From NCBI GenBank assembly GCA_015272395.1, contig JACYLQ010000046.1, positions 30,199 through 94,198 on the forward strand: a stretch of 64,000 nt of DNA, in the 5' to 3' direction. Below are positions 25,980-34,792 of the stretch, one piece after another. Position numbers and translations under genes: made by a program. The notes under the pieces are model-generated. The model did no database searches, was not told the DNA's origin, and was given only the letters and a program-made list of their open reading frames with translations. Origin of the DNA: Calothrix sp. C42_A2020_038 (GTDB lineage: Bacteria > Cyanobacteriota > Cyanobacteriia > Cyanobacteriales > Nostocaceae). Each line of letters starts with the position of its first letter. Within the stretch, counting starts at the first letter, position 1.

Positions 25980-27435
25980 GAATGAACGGCAGTACCGCAT
26001 AACAAAAGCCCAAATAGATAAATTTTTACACGCATTAAAAGAACCGCCTGAACAATCCGACGTAAGCCAAGAGGTGGATCCAATACTGCAAAAAGCTCAG
26101 GCAGATGCGTTAAAAAGTCAGCTTACCGAACTGCGTAGGCAGATAGAGGAATACGAGGCATTAAAGTCAGGTCAGCGGGCAGTGCTTGAGATTGGATCGT
26201 TAGAGGAACTACCAGGCGCCCTGATTAAAGCACGCATTGCAGCTGGACTTAGCCAAAAAGATTTAGGCGAGCGGCTTGGACTTAAAGAGCAGCAAATACA
26301 GCGTTACGAAGATACAGAATATGCATCTGCAAGTTTTGGACGATTGGTAGAGGTTAGTCAGGCTCTTGGGATTAAGGTACGAGAAGATGTCTTTTTACGT
26401 AGTTCTCAAGTTTCATTAGACACTTTGTTTAGTCGCTTAAAGCAAGTTGGGATTGAGCGTAACTTTGTGCTTAAACGACTTATTTTCCAACCAACTGCGG
26501 CGAGTACACAAACTGAGAACTTAAGTGAAGAAGAAAAAAGTAGTCTAGTTTTCCGTATTGTCACACTTTTACAGCGAGTTTTCAAATTGACACCAACTGA
26601 AATCTTTAGCTCCAGTCCATTGCAGCTAACCACAGCAGCATTAGGAACAGTTCGTTTTAAAGTTACCGCGCGGACAGATGAACGCCGTCTCAGCGCATAC
26701 ACCATGTACGCACATTTTCTGGCTCTCCTCTTACTGGAAGTAACTTCAGATTTGCCAAAGAAGCAAGTTCCTACAGATGCTAACGAAGTTAGGGAAGCAA
26801 TTATTTCAACTTATGGAAGCCTAACATTTAAAAATGTATTGCAGTATGTTTGGAGTCTAGGTATACCAGTGTTACCCCTGAAAGACCCTAGTGCTTTTCA
26901 TGGTGCTTTCTGGCGCATAGGAGGACGCAACGTAATTGTTCTCAAACAACAAACATCATCTGCTGCACGTTGGCTTTTTGACCTTCTTCACGAACTTTTT
27001 CATGCCGCACGCGAGCCTTCTTTAGATGAACGTACCATCGTCGAAGCTGAAGAAACGGCTACTGAGCGGCGGGAATCTCAAGAAGAGCTGGAGGTAAATC
27101 TAGAGGCTGGAAATGTTGCATTAGGTGGTCGTGCTGAGGAACTAGCCCAAATGTGTGTCGAAGCTGCCAAAGGAAATGTTGAACGATTGAAAAAAGTTGT
27201 CCCTCAAGTTGCAAACCGAGAGAACGTTTCAGTTGATTTACTTGCTAACTACATGGCGTTTCGTTTGTCACTTCAGGGCATCAACTGGTGGGGAGCAGCT
27301 ACTAATCTCCAGGCAACCAATGAGAATCCTTGGCAGATTGCGCGTGACTTCCTTCTTGAACGAACTAATTTCGGACAGCTAAATGAAGTAGATCAAAACT
27401 TACTTCGGCAAGCACTGTTTGATATAGATAACTGA
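25966..27435 (+). CDS. XRE-ImmA/IrrE fusion regulator
   Basis: A 489-residue fusion. A coiled coil (about 35-70) precedes an XRE helix-turn-helix (about 83-137: ALIKARIAAGLSQKDLGERL and KEQQIQRYEDTEYASASFGR). A long helical linker follows, then an ImmA-type zinc protease domain with HELFHA near residue 342. In ImmR/ImmA systems the repressor and the protease that cleaves it are separate; here they are one chain. It probably represses the operon by binding the repeat at 25480-25527 and may self-cleave on a signal. Confidence 0.82.
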   Translation: MFMIKNERQYRITKAQIDKFLHALKEPPEQSDVSQEVDPILQKAQADALKSQLTELRRQIEEYEALKSGQRAVLEIGSLEELPGALIKARIAAGLSQKDLGERLGLKEQQIQRYEDTEYASASFGRLVEVSQALGIKVREDVFLRSSQVSLDTLFSRLKQVGIERNFVLKRLIFQPTAASTQTENLSEEEKSSLVFRIVTLLQRVFKLTPTEIFSSSPLQLTTAALGTVRFKVTARTDERRLSAYTMYAHFLALLLLEVTSDLPKKQVPTDANEVREAIISTYGSLTFKNVLQYVWSLGIPVLPLKDPSAFHGAFWRIGGRNVIVLKQQTSSAARWLFDLLHELFHAAREPSLDERTIVEAEETATERRESQEELEVNLEAGNVALGGRAEELAQMCVEAAKGNVERLKKVVPQVANRENVSVDLLANYMAFRLSLQGINWWGAATNLQATNENPWQIARDFLLERTNFGQLNEVDQNLLRQALFDIDN

Positions 27436-27449
27436 GTTCTAGGTGTTTT

Positions 27450-28082
27450 ATGATACAAAACTCAACTATAAATCTTAAGCCACTCAAAATTTCTTGCACT
27501 AGTACCGACTGTGATAACGGATTGCACTGTTTCAAAAACAGTCGGAAAAATAAAGTAGCTGACCAGTTTGGTCAATGTCGTTCATGCGGTACAGACTTGG
27601 TTGATTGGAGTCGAGTCCAAAAACGCTGCTTAAGTGATGCCACATACACTTTTGATGCTCTGAAGCACGAACTGATCCGACATCATTTTTGGCACGTTGA
27701 GATTGACCAAAAGGCAATTAACCATGCCCGTCGCAAAGGAAAAAGTGGGATGCGGGTTGCTATTGAGAATCGGCTTCGCAAATCAGTCGGTCCAGCAGAA
27801 CCCTCCCGTGATGGTCGCCAAACGCCAAAGGAAAATTCAGGAAATTCTATTTACTATGCTCAACACGCAACAGCCTGCTGCTGTCGTAAGTGCATGGAAT
27901 ATTGGCATAACATTCCTATTGGTCAAGAGTTAACTGATGCTGAAATAGGATATTTCACAGATTTGGTGATGCTCTACATTAACGAGCGATTACCGTTTCT
28001 CACAGAAAATGGGGAGCAAGTACCACGGCTAAAACCTCTGCGCTGTGAAGAAAGTTCTTCTACGGAAGACGAAGGGGGGTAA
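27450..28082 (+). CDS. zinc-binding protein with DUF4186-like C-terminus
   Basis: A 210-residue protein with two Cys-rich parts. An N-terminal zinc-ribbon-like region (ISCTSTDC, HC and QCRSCG, about 15-50) is followed by a C-terminal segment (YYAQHATACCCRKCMEYWHN, about 140-160) that matches DUF4186, whose members share a TATCCRxCLxKWH pattern. The middle is basic (INHARRKGKSGMR) and could bind nucleic acid. It starts 14 bp after the regulator, and the radical SAM gene follows after 8 bp. Function unknown. Confidence 0.65.
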   Translation: MIQNSTINLKPLKISCTSTDCDNGLHCFKNSRKNKVADQFGQCRSCGTDLVDWSRVQKRCLSDATYTFDALKHELIRHHFWHVEIDQKAINHARRKGKSGMRVAIENRLRKSVGPAEPSRDGRQTPKENSGNSIYYAQHATACCCRKCMEYWHNIPIGQELTDAEIGYFTDLVMLYINERLPFLTENGEQVPRLKPLRCEESSSTEDEGG

Positions 28083-28090
28083 AAGTATCA

Positions 28091-29095
28091 ATGGCTATCA
28101 ATACAGAAGTTTTGTCAGCTCGCTATCGAGCCGCATCAGTTGATTTAGAAGGCAGGCGCCTCTTAATCACAAACTTTCTTAACACCGAGCAAGAAAAGGA
28201 TTTAAGTGAACCTCCTAACTGTGGTGGTATTGGACGCATCCGACATTTTCGGCGCCTTGTTAGCTCCAGTTGGCCACTAAACCCTTTGCCCATTGACCCA
28301 GCGATCCTGGCGCTTGGTTTGCCATCGACGGATATGATTCGGGCGCAGGTGTTCCAAAACGCAGCCTGCAACTGGCGCTGTTGGTACTGTTATGTGCCTT
28401 TTGACTTGCTTAGAGCCAACCCTGATTACTCAGACTGGTTGAGTCCCGCTACCTTGATTGACCGTTATCTCGACCAACCAGACCCACCACCCATCATTGA
28501 TTTAACAGGTGGACAGCCAGACCTCGTTCCCGAATGGGTGCCTTGGATGATGGCTGAAATTAAAAACCGTGGACTTGAACAACAAATATACCTTTGGTCT
28601 GATGACAACTTAAGTAACGACTACTTCTGGAAATTTCTTTCTAATGCAGACATTGAACTTATTGCTACATACCCCAAATACGGTCGTGTTTGTTGTTTCA
28701 AAGGTTTTAACGCTGAGTCATTTGCTTTTAACACCAGCGCAGAGCCTGCTTTGTTTGACCAACAATTTGAACTGCTGAGACGGCTTTTGACTCTAGGCAT
28801 CGACTTATATGCCTACGCAACATTCACTTCTCCCTCCAATGTTGATATAGCAGAAGATATGCGTCGCTTTGTTGACCGTCTGCAAATGCTTGATGAAAAT
28901 CTACCGCTACGAACAGTACCGCTTCAAATTCAGGAATTTACCCCTGTCAAGCAACGTTTAAATCAGGATATCTACTCCGTTTTACATAATCAACAAATTG
29001 CAATTGAAGCTTGGCGCCACGAGTTGGAGAGCAGGTATTCCAGTGAAGAAAGAGCCTGCAACATCGCCTCGGTACACCTTTATGGAGTTTCATGA
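28091..29095 (+). CDS. radical SAM enzyme of unknown substrate
   Basis: A 334-residue protein with the radical SAM cluster motif CNWRCWYC (CxxxCxxC, about residues 93-100). DLTGGQPDLVPEWV (about 137-150) is a GGE-like SAM-binding motif. The core is a TIM-barrel fragment with no SPASM or other extra iron-sulfur Cys cluster at the C-terminus. The roughly 90-residue N-terminal extension before the motif is unusual. Radical SAM proteins modify peptides, RNA or small molecules. The methyltransferase next to it suggests a nucleic acid or nucleotide substrate, but this is inference. Confidence 0.82.
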   Translation: MAINTEVLSARYRAASVDLEGRRLLITNFLNTEQEKDLSEPPNCGGIGRIRHFRRLVSSSWPLNPLPIDPAILALGLPSTDMIRAQVFQNAACNWRCWYCYVPFDLLRANPDYSDWLSPATLIDRYLDQPDPPPIIDLTGGQPDLVPEWVPWMMAEIKNRGLEQQIYLWSDDNLSNDYFWKFLSNADIELIATYPKYGRVCCFKGFNAESFAFNTSAEPALFDQQFELLRRLLTLGIDLYAYATFTSPSNVDIAEDMRRFVDRLQMLDENLPLRTVPLQIQEFTPVKQRLNQDIYSVLHNQQIAIEAWRHELESRYSSEERACNIASVHLYGVS

Positions 29096-29098
29096 AAC

Positions 29099-30400
29099 AT
29101 GAGAATTACCGACACTGAAACGCAAATTTTTGAAGATTCTGTTGATAACTGGGTGCTTGAGGCACTTACCCGTGGAGTACGCACATTTGACCAATTGGTA
29201 GCATCACTGCCTGGAGTATATCCCTCACTTGCCCTCAACTCTCTGCGGCGCCTTGCATCCACGAAACAAATTTCTACCTCCGTTCTGGCAAATGCATTCA
29301 AACCAGCAAAACCAAAACCGCAACTGCCAAGTTACTCGTGCCACCAAATCCCTTTGCCTATTCCCCATCCTCTCGATTATGATTGGCGGTTTAGCGATGC
29401 AGCAGTTAAACATTTGTTAAAGGAGTGTGCAAAAGTAACTCAAACTGATGATACGATTGTGCTACTAGGTACGCCCAGTTTGCTGCGGATGGGAATTAAA
29501 GAGCCTTATTTACGCCACCTGGTACTGCTAGAAGCGAGTCAAACAATAACAGATAGTCTCGCTCAAGCAGTACCAAAAGCTCAGGTAATCCGGTGCGATG
29601 TGATGAGAGAACCGCTGCCCAGTCTCACGGCATCGGCTGTTGTCCTCGACCCGCCCTGGTATCTAGAGCATATACAGTCATTTCTCTGGACTGCTTGCCA
29701 ACTTTGCCTTCTGGGTGGACATATTTTAATCAGTATGCCTCCTGTTGGAACTCGCCCCGGCATGAAAGAGGAATGGGCAAAAATTTTGGACTGGGCACAG
29801 CAGTTAGGTCTTACTTTAGTAAAGTTAGAACAATCTGCTTTGTCCTATACAACACCGCCCTTTGAACTCAACGTACTTAGGGCAGAAGGCTTAAACGCAG
29901 TTTCCAGGGAATGGCGACATGGCGATTTAGCTGTGTTCTCACGCAGCCATCAAACTCAAATCCCGCGACCAACAGTTCCGTCACTAGAAGACGAATGGAC
30001 TGAGGAAGTACTGCTCGGCGTAAGAATACGTGTGCGGCAGCCAAATATACTCGACTTTGCCGACCCATCCCTGATTTCCCTTGTGCCAGGAGATGTGCTT
30101 CAATCAGTGAGTCGGAGGGATTCACGTCGCCAGTTGGCTGATGTATGGACTTCTGGGAACCGAATCTTTGCCTGCCAGGGACGCGGGGTGCTGTTGCAGA
30201 TTCTACGGGCTTTGTCAGAAGGGCGATCGCCTTATGAAGCGGTAGCTGTATGTTTAAAGCGCCCGTTAAATCTTAATGAAACTAAGCAAGTTTCGCACGC
30301 AGCCAATCAAATAGTAAATATTGTTAGTACAGAGCAAAAGGAGAATTTACTCTTTGGTGAACAGCGAAACAATACACGACTCTCTCTCACCGCTAGTTGA
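29099..30400 (+). CDS. DPPW-motif methyltransferase with winged-helix N-terminus
   Basis: A 433-residue protein. The N-terminus (about 10-65, GVRTFDQLVASLPGVYPSLA, LNSLRRLASTKQIS) looks like a winged-helix domain. A Rossmann methyltransferase (about 95-250) follows with VVLDPPWYLEHI near 181-192, the catalytic DPPW seen in N6-adenine and related amino-methyltransferases. The C-terminal part (about 285-420) may be a substrate-recognition domain. The gene carries the only complete HIP1 octamer (30223-30230) I saw in the window. It starts 3 bp after the radical SAM gene. Confidence 0.78.
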   Translation: MRITDTETQIFEDSVDNWVLEALTRGVRTFDQLVASLPGVYPSLALNSLRRLASTKQISTSVLANAFKPAKPKPQLPSYSCHQIPLPIPHPLDYDWRFSDAAVKHLLKECAKVTQTDDTIVLLGTPSLLRMGIKEPYLRHLVLLEASQTITDSLAQAVPKAQVIRCDVMREPLPSLTASAVVLDPPWYLEHIQSFLWTACQLCLLGGHILISMPPVGTRPGMKEEWAKILDWAQQLGLTLVKLEQSALSYTTPPFELNVLRAEGLNAVSREWRHGDLAVFSRSHQTQIPRPTVPSLEDEWTEEVLLGVRIRVRQPNILDFADPSLISLVPGDVLQSVSRRDSRRQLADVWTSGNRIFACQGRGVLLQILRALSEGRSPYEAVAVCLKRPLNLNETKQVSHAANQIVNIVSTEQKENLLFGEQRNNTRLSLTAS

Positions 30401-30905
30401 TGAACTACTGTCAGCTGTGCAAGGTGATAGTTTTTGGGAGAGTTACTTAAAGCCATTGCAATTGCCGGAATCGGTGAGCTTTACGCTTCACTTGGCTATT
30501 TTGGTAGAGCCATATCTCCAATTTATTCTTGAGGGTAGAAAAACAGTAGAGTCAAGGTTTTCTACACGTAAATTTGCTCCATACAACCGTGTGGAGAAAG
30601 GTGACGTTGTGTTATTAAAGCAATCAAGTGGACCAATTGTGGGAATATGCCAAGTTTCCTATGTTTGGTTTTATCAGCTAGAACCTGAGTCTTGGCAAAC
30701 TATTAAAGAGGGTTTTGCAACTGCTCTCTGTGCCCAAGACCCTGATTTTTGGAGACAACGTGAAGCTGCGTCATTTGCTACTTTAATGCGAATCCAAAAC
30801 GTCAAATCTATAGAACCAATCAAATTTGCTAAACGAGATCGCCGAGGTTGGGTAGTCCTGCACGAAAATTCTGGTCAACTAAAACTCGATTTAGGAATTT
30901 TATGA
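30354..30905 (+). CDS. ASCH-domain protein
   Basis: The frame opens at 30321, but AAAGGAG at 30337-30343 places the start at TTG 30354 or GTG 30357, giving about 183 residues. The ASCH core (about 48-100) reads HLAILVEPYLQFILEGRKTV, then SRF and KGDVVLLKQSSGPIVGICQV. ASCH domains are PUA-like beta-barrels that bind RNA or modified nucleotides; some members are RNases or deacetylases of modified cytidine. It overlaps the methyltransferase gene, and its stop overlaps the next start (ATGA). Confidence 0.8.
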   Translation: MVNSETIHDSLSPLVDELLSAVQGDSFWESYLKPLQLPESVSFTLHLAILVEPYLQFILEGRKTVESRFSTRKFAPYNRVEKGDVVLLKQSSGPIVGICQVSYVWFYQLEPESWQTIKEGFATALCAQDPDFWRQREAASFATLMRIQNVKSIEPIKFAKRDRRGWVVLHENSGQLKLDLGIL

Positions 30906-31459
30906 AACCAATTGTTCTTGGCTTCGCTGGCAGCATCGCTAGCGGCAAGTCCACACTTTCAACTGAGGTAGCTTCATCTCTTGGCTGGCAACGTGTCGGT
31001 TTTGGAGACTACGTTCGGACTGTAGCACAACGCCAAGGGTTAGGGGAATCACGAGAAACTTTGCAGGCTGTTGGTGCATCTCTTGTTAACCAGGGAATAG
31101 AACAATTCTGTGGAGCAGTTTTGAAACAGGTTGACTGGGCGCCTGGGCAGCCATTAGTTGTAGATGGCATCCGTCACGCTGAAATCGTCTCGACACTGCG
31201 TCGGCTCGTCGCTCCTTCGGAGTTGCTCCTTGTTTTTGTAGCGGTGAGCGAGTCAACACGCGAAGCTCGGTTAATAGAGAGAGGGTTAACCCACCGAGAA
31301 CAATGGCAGCAGTTCGAGGCGCACTCCACAGAAGCGCAAGTGCAGACAGTATTGCGAGAAATGGCTGACTTTACTGCGGACAGTACCCAAAAAATAGAAG
31401 AGCTTGTTAAAGAGATTGTAACGTGGGTTCAACAACTGAGGGAGGAAATAATTTCTTAA
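30902..31459 (+). CDS. P-loop nucleotide kinase
   Basis: A 185-residue P-loop kinase with Walker A GFAGSIASGKST at about 7-18, an LID-like basic region (ARLIERGLTHREQ) and VVDGIRHAEIVSTLRR (about 85-100). This layout resembles dephospho-CoA, cytidylate or phage deoxynucleotide monophosphate kinases. The start at ATG 30902 overlaps the ASCH stop by 4 bp; upstream in-frame codons belong to the ASCH gene. As the last gene of a modification-type operon it may phosphorylate a modified nucleoside or nucleotide, which is inference. Confidence 0.8.
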   Translation: MKPIVLGFAGSIASGKSTLSTEVASSLGWQRVGFGDYVRTVAQRQGLGESRETLQAVGASLVNQGIEQFCGAVLKQVDWAPGQPLVVDGIRHAEIVSTLRRLVAPSELLLVFVAVSESTREARLIERGLTHREQWQQFEAHSTEAQVQTVLREMADFTADSTQKIEELVKEIVTWVQQLREEIIS

Positions 31460-31481
31460 TCTTTTAACAATACTTACAAAC

Positions 31482-31889
31482 TTGGACAATCTAGAGTCAG
31501 CAATCGCAAGCTACAAAAAAAGATTTGATATTGAAGAGATGTTCCGAGATTTTAAAAGTGGAGGCTATAATTTAGAGGACACAAACGTTTCAGGTAATCG
31601 ATTAATATCTTTGATTCTAATTATAGCGTTCGCATATAGTTCAGCAACATTTAAAGGACAAATAATTAAGAGCAAAGGGGTACAGAAATATGTAGGTAGA
31701 ATTAAAGAATATGGACGTATTCAGAGAAGACACAGCTGCTTTTACATCGGCTTATATGGACAAATCTGGGTTAATTTTATGGAGTCTTGTTGGAGTTTAG
31801 TCACGGAACTAATGAGATTGAATCTTAATAAGTTAGAGTATTATTTAAAAGGTCAAAAGGCTATGAAGCATATACTATCAGCTTTTTAG
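31482..31889 (+). pseudogene. IS4-family transposase, C-terminal remnant
   Basis: The fragment retains the end of a DDE transposase. YKKRFDIEEMFRDFKSGGYN holds the catalytic Glu region (the YREK-like signature of IS4 relatives), followed by NRLISLILIIAFAY. The N-terminal two thirds with the two catalytic Asp residues is missing, and there is no real start codon. It immediately follows the seven-gene operon and runs into a broken acyltransferase gene, so it marks the right side of the island. Confidence 0.75.
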
Positions 31890-32189
31890 CTTCCATGTCA
31901 CCCCCTCAGTAACTCCATGAATATCAAATGTGTAGCGTTGAGTATAAAAGACTTTTCCCATCAAGTACCCGGAAAGGCAAAAGAATACCCATACTGCCAC
32001 TAAGCCGTGGCTAAATGTCAACCAGCTGAAGTCACAATTTCGATATATTATCGCGTTTCGAGGAGGTGCAGAGTGAATTACCACTACCATTAAGCAGGCG
32101 ATTCCTCTGAGTACGAGCAATGCATCAATTCTATTATGTGTCTTGTCATTTGATAGTTGATTACTGTGGGAAATATTTTCTGTTTTCAC
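31878..32189 (-). pseudogene. truncated acyltransferase-3 N-terminus
   Basis: About 90 residues match the start of membrane O-acyltransferases (LRGIACLMVVVIHSAPPRN, with the conserved R-G and His, then FSHGLVAVWVFFCLSGYLMG). Intact family members are about 350 residues, like the gene at 53697. The frame ends a few codons after entering the IS4 remnant, so the mobile element cut the gene. The intact start region (MKTENISH) remains. Confidence 0.78.
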
Positions 32190-32272
32190 AGGTGAAATTG
32201 GTTTTTTTTTGTAATGTGTTTATGATAGCAATATGATTTGCACACTTTGGGGAATTGAGAAGTCAGACAGTT

Positions 32273-33583
32273 ATGGGTAATGAGTATCAACAACGTCGCG
32301 AGCAACTAATGGCAAAGATTGGTGATGGAACTGCTATTTTTTGTAGTGCGCCAAGTGCGGTGATGCATAATGATGTCGAATATAGTTATCGTCAAGATAG
32401 CGACTTTTTTTATCTGACAGGCTTTAATGAACCACAAGCCGTGGCTGTGTTAGCACCACACCACAAAGAGCATAAGTTTGTGTTATTTGTTCAGCCTAAA
32501 GATAGGGATGCGGAAATTTGGAGCGGATACCGTTGTGGGGTAGAAGCGGCTAAACAAATTTACGGCGCCGATGAAGCATATCCTATCACAGAACTCGATG
32601 AAAAGCTACCTCAGTATTTAGAAAAAGCAAGTCGAATATACTATCATTTTGGACGGAAACGCGCGTTTAATGAAAAAATCATTACGCATTGGCAAAAGTT
32701 GATGCGAACATACCCGAAACGAGGAACTGGACCAGTTGCGATTGAAGATACTAGTACAGTTTTACATAGTTTACGTTTAATTAAAAGTGAATCAGAATTG
32801 GAGTTGATGCGAAAAGCTGCAGATGTTGCAGTTGAAGCGCATTTAGCTGCGATGAGGTTTGCACAACCAGGACGCTACGAATACGAAGTGCAGGCAGAAA
32901 TTGAGCATATCTTCCGTTTGCGAGGAGGGATGGGTCCTGCATATCCTTCAATAGTTGCTTCGGGTATTAATGCATGTGTACTACACTATATTGAAAACAA
33001 TCGTCAAATGCAAGACAGGGAATTATTATTAATTGATGCAGGGTGCGCTTACGGTTACTATAATTCCGACATAACCCGTACCTTCCCGGTGGGAGGTAAA
33101 TTTACATCTGAGCAGAAAGTTTTATATGAAATAGTACTAGAAGCGCAAAAGAAGGCAATAGCTCAGGTTAAACCAGGAAACCCTTACAACCTTATCCATG
33201 ATGTTGCAGTTCGTACTTTAACTGAAGGACTTGTGGAAATTGGTTTACTTACAGGAGAAATTGACAAATTAATCGAAGAAGAGAAATACAAACCATTCTA
33301 TATGCACCGCACTGGGCACTGGTTAGGGTTAGATGTTCATGATGTTGGTGTGTATCAGCACGGAGAAGATAAGCCACAAATTTTACAACCAGGTCAAGTC
33401 CTAACAGTTGAGCCGGGACTATATATAGTGCCAGATACAAAACCAGCCGAGGGGCAACCTGAAATCGACCCACGCTGGATAGGTATAGGTATACGTATTG
33501 AAGATGACGTATTAGTCACACCAACTGGAAATGAGATTCTTACAGAACGAGTTCCCAAAGAAATTGGCGACCTCGAACATTAG
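32273..33583 (+). CDS. pepP: Xaa-Pro aminopeptidase
   Basis: This metallopeptidase of the M24B family removes N-terminal residues before proline in the cytoplasm. The 436-residue protein has an N-terminal aminopeptidase P domain (about 1-130) and a pita-bread catalytic domain. Ligands are LLIDAGCAYG and YYNSDITRTFP (two Asp), HRTGHWLGLDVHD (His), TVEPGLYIV (Glu) and GIRIEDDV (Glu). The frame opens at TTG 32255, but the ATG at 32273 (MGNEYQQRREQ) is the expected start. A repeat element begins immediately after its stop codon. Confidence 0.95.
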   Translation: MGNEYQQRREQLMAKIGDGTAIFCSAPSAVMHNDVEYSYRQDSDFFYLTGFNEPQAVAVLAPHHKEHKFVLFVQPKDRDAEIWSGYRCGVEAAKQIYGADEAYPITELDEKLPQYLEKASRIYYHFGRKRAFNEKIITHWQKLMRTYPKRGTGPVAIEDTSTVLHSLRLIKSESELELMRKAADVAVEAHLAAMRFAQPGRYEYEVQAEIEHIFRLRGGMGPAYPSIVASGINACVLHYIENNRQMQDRELLLIDAGCAYGYYNSDITRTFPVGGKFTSEQKVLYEIVLEAQKKAIAQVKPGNPYNLIHDVAVRTLTEGLVEIGLLTGEIDKLIEEEKYKPFYMHRTGHWLGLDVHDVGVYQHGEDKPQILQPGQVLTVEPGLYIVPDTKPAEGQPEIDPRWIGIGIRIEDDVLVTPTGNEILTERVPKEIGDLEH

Positions 33584-33792
33584 ATAAGTTTTGGGGTGCT
33601 AGTTGGCAACAGATGTAGCGGATGTAACGAATGGGTTATTGGTTACAAACAAGATTCAGTTATTTAAAATCAATTATCCCTTCGGGTTCGCCAGTTTGGC
33701 GGGACCCAAACTGACACCGCGCTACCTGGTCTCACCGTTACATCCGTTCATCATCCGTTGCCAATCTTTGCCCCAACACTTTTGACTATCTA
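33584..33792. mobile_element. MITE-like element, copy D, with inserted segment
   Basis: The terminal inverted repeats are TAGATAAGTTTTGGGG on the left and, read inward from the right, TAGATAGTCAAAAGTGTTGG. The core matches copy B in reverse orientation (GGCAACAGATGTAGCGGATG, later ATCCGTTGCCAATC). An extra segment of about 55 bp, CTTCGGGTTCGCCAG onward with its own stem, interrupts it near 33680-33735. Both ends abut stop codons: pepP on the left and the Tat-signal gene on the right. Confidence 0.72.
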
Positions 33793-34545
33793 ATTACACT
33801 TAGAACAAGACTTTGATTTAATCCAAGAGACTCCGACCCAAAGCCAATGTATTTGAACACCGCAACCTTTGTCAAAAGCCTTTAAAACTGACACAAAGAA
33901 AATAATGGCAAGTTTGACGGGTGGTGGAGCTGCGAGGGATGCAATACTTCCAGCAGAAGTAGCCCAAACTACAGCACAGTGATTAAGACGGATTCTAACT
34001 CCCCACCATTTAAATTTCCAGCAAACTCTACCGTTACTGCATATTTGCTTGGTTTGTACCGTAAATTCTAATGTTTGTTCATCTTTTTGTAAATCAGAGG
34101 CGGTGACTTCTCCATTTCTGACTTTTTCTTGAAAAGCAGTAACAAGATTGTTAGCTGCTTGCTTTTCTTGTGAGTTTAGGGAAGTTGAGGGATTGACCTC
34201 TAAAATTGGTACAGCATCTGTACCAGCAGCACTTTCATTAGGTGTTTTAGGTGTTTTTACCAAAATCAATCTATCTTGAAGTGCATCAAGTGCTTCGTCT
34301 ATTTCATCAGCTGTTGCATTTAATTCTCGTGAACGTCTTGCAGCTTCTGTCACATCAACAGGTTTTGATTTTGAATCTGCAATTTGAGGAATCAAGCTTT
34401 TTTGCAGGTCTGTTGTTTGACTTGGTGTAGTTACACGTTCCGGCGCCTGTGCCAAAACTTTTCTACTAAAACTGCTTAGTAATGTTACAAAGGCGCCTGT
34501 GATTGATGACAGTATAAATTGTCTACGTCTGAAATGCTTAGACAT
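33790..34545 (-). CDS. Tat-signal secreted hypothetical protein
   Basis: A 251-residue protein with a twin-arginine signal (MSKHFRRRQFILSS, then a hydrophobic stretch ending LAQA at about 34). The mature part begins with a helical, Ala/Glu-rich region (about 60-150) and ends in a Cys/Trp-rich region (KQICSNGRVCWKFKWWGVRI, later KSCSKC), which suggests disulfides or metal binding. I recognise no family. It is divergent from the CHAT gene at 34793, and its stop codon lies at the edge of repeat copy D. Confidence 0.55.
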   Translation of the reverse strand: MSKHFRRRQFILSSITGAFVTLLSSFSRKVLAQAPERVTTPSQTTDLQKSLIPQIADSKSKPVDVTEAARRSRELNATADEIDEALDALQDRLILVKTPKTPNESAAGTDAVPILEVNPSTSLNSQEKQAANNLVTAFQEKVRNGEVTASDLQKDEQTLEFTVQTKQICSNGRVCWKFKWWGVRIRLNHCAVVWATSAGSIASLAAPPPVKLAIIFFVSVLKAFDKGCGVQIHWLWVGVSWIKSKSCSKCN

Positions 34546-34792
34546 AATAAAACTAGCTCCTATTTTATTAGTAAAATTTAGAGAGATTGAATCTTACTTA
34601 CAAAAAACTTACACATTGTAGTTTTAGATTTTATGCACAAAAGTTAAGAGCAATTGTAAATATCCCAAAAGGAATAGTTTATTAGCAACAGAAGACAATC
34701 TAAAATCTTACGGAGAAGCATAATTAGTTTTGTAGTCTAAGGAATGAGTGTGAGATTGTTCCGTAACTAGTAAAATTGGTTTATTAAAGCTT
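34546..34792. other. intergenic promoter region
   Basis: Divergent spacer between the Tat-signal gene and the CHAT gene. AT-rich; it must hold both promoters. No clear operator repeat is visible. Confidence 0.3.

Noticed and set aside
33603..33785. 60-residue frame after pepP
   Set aside because: Same reason: it is the opposite-orientation copy of the repeat, with a nested insert.
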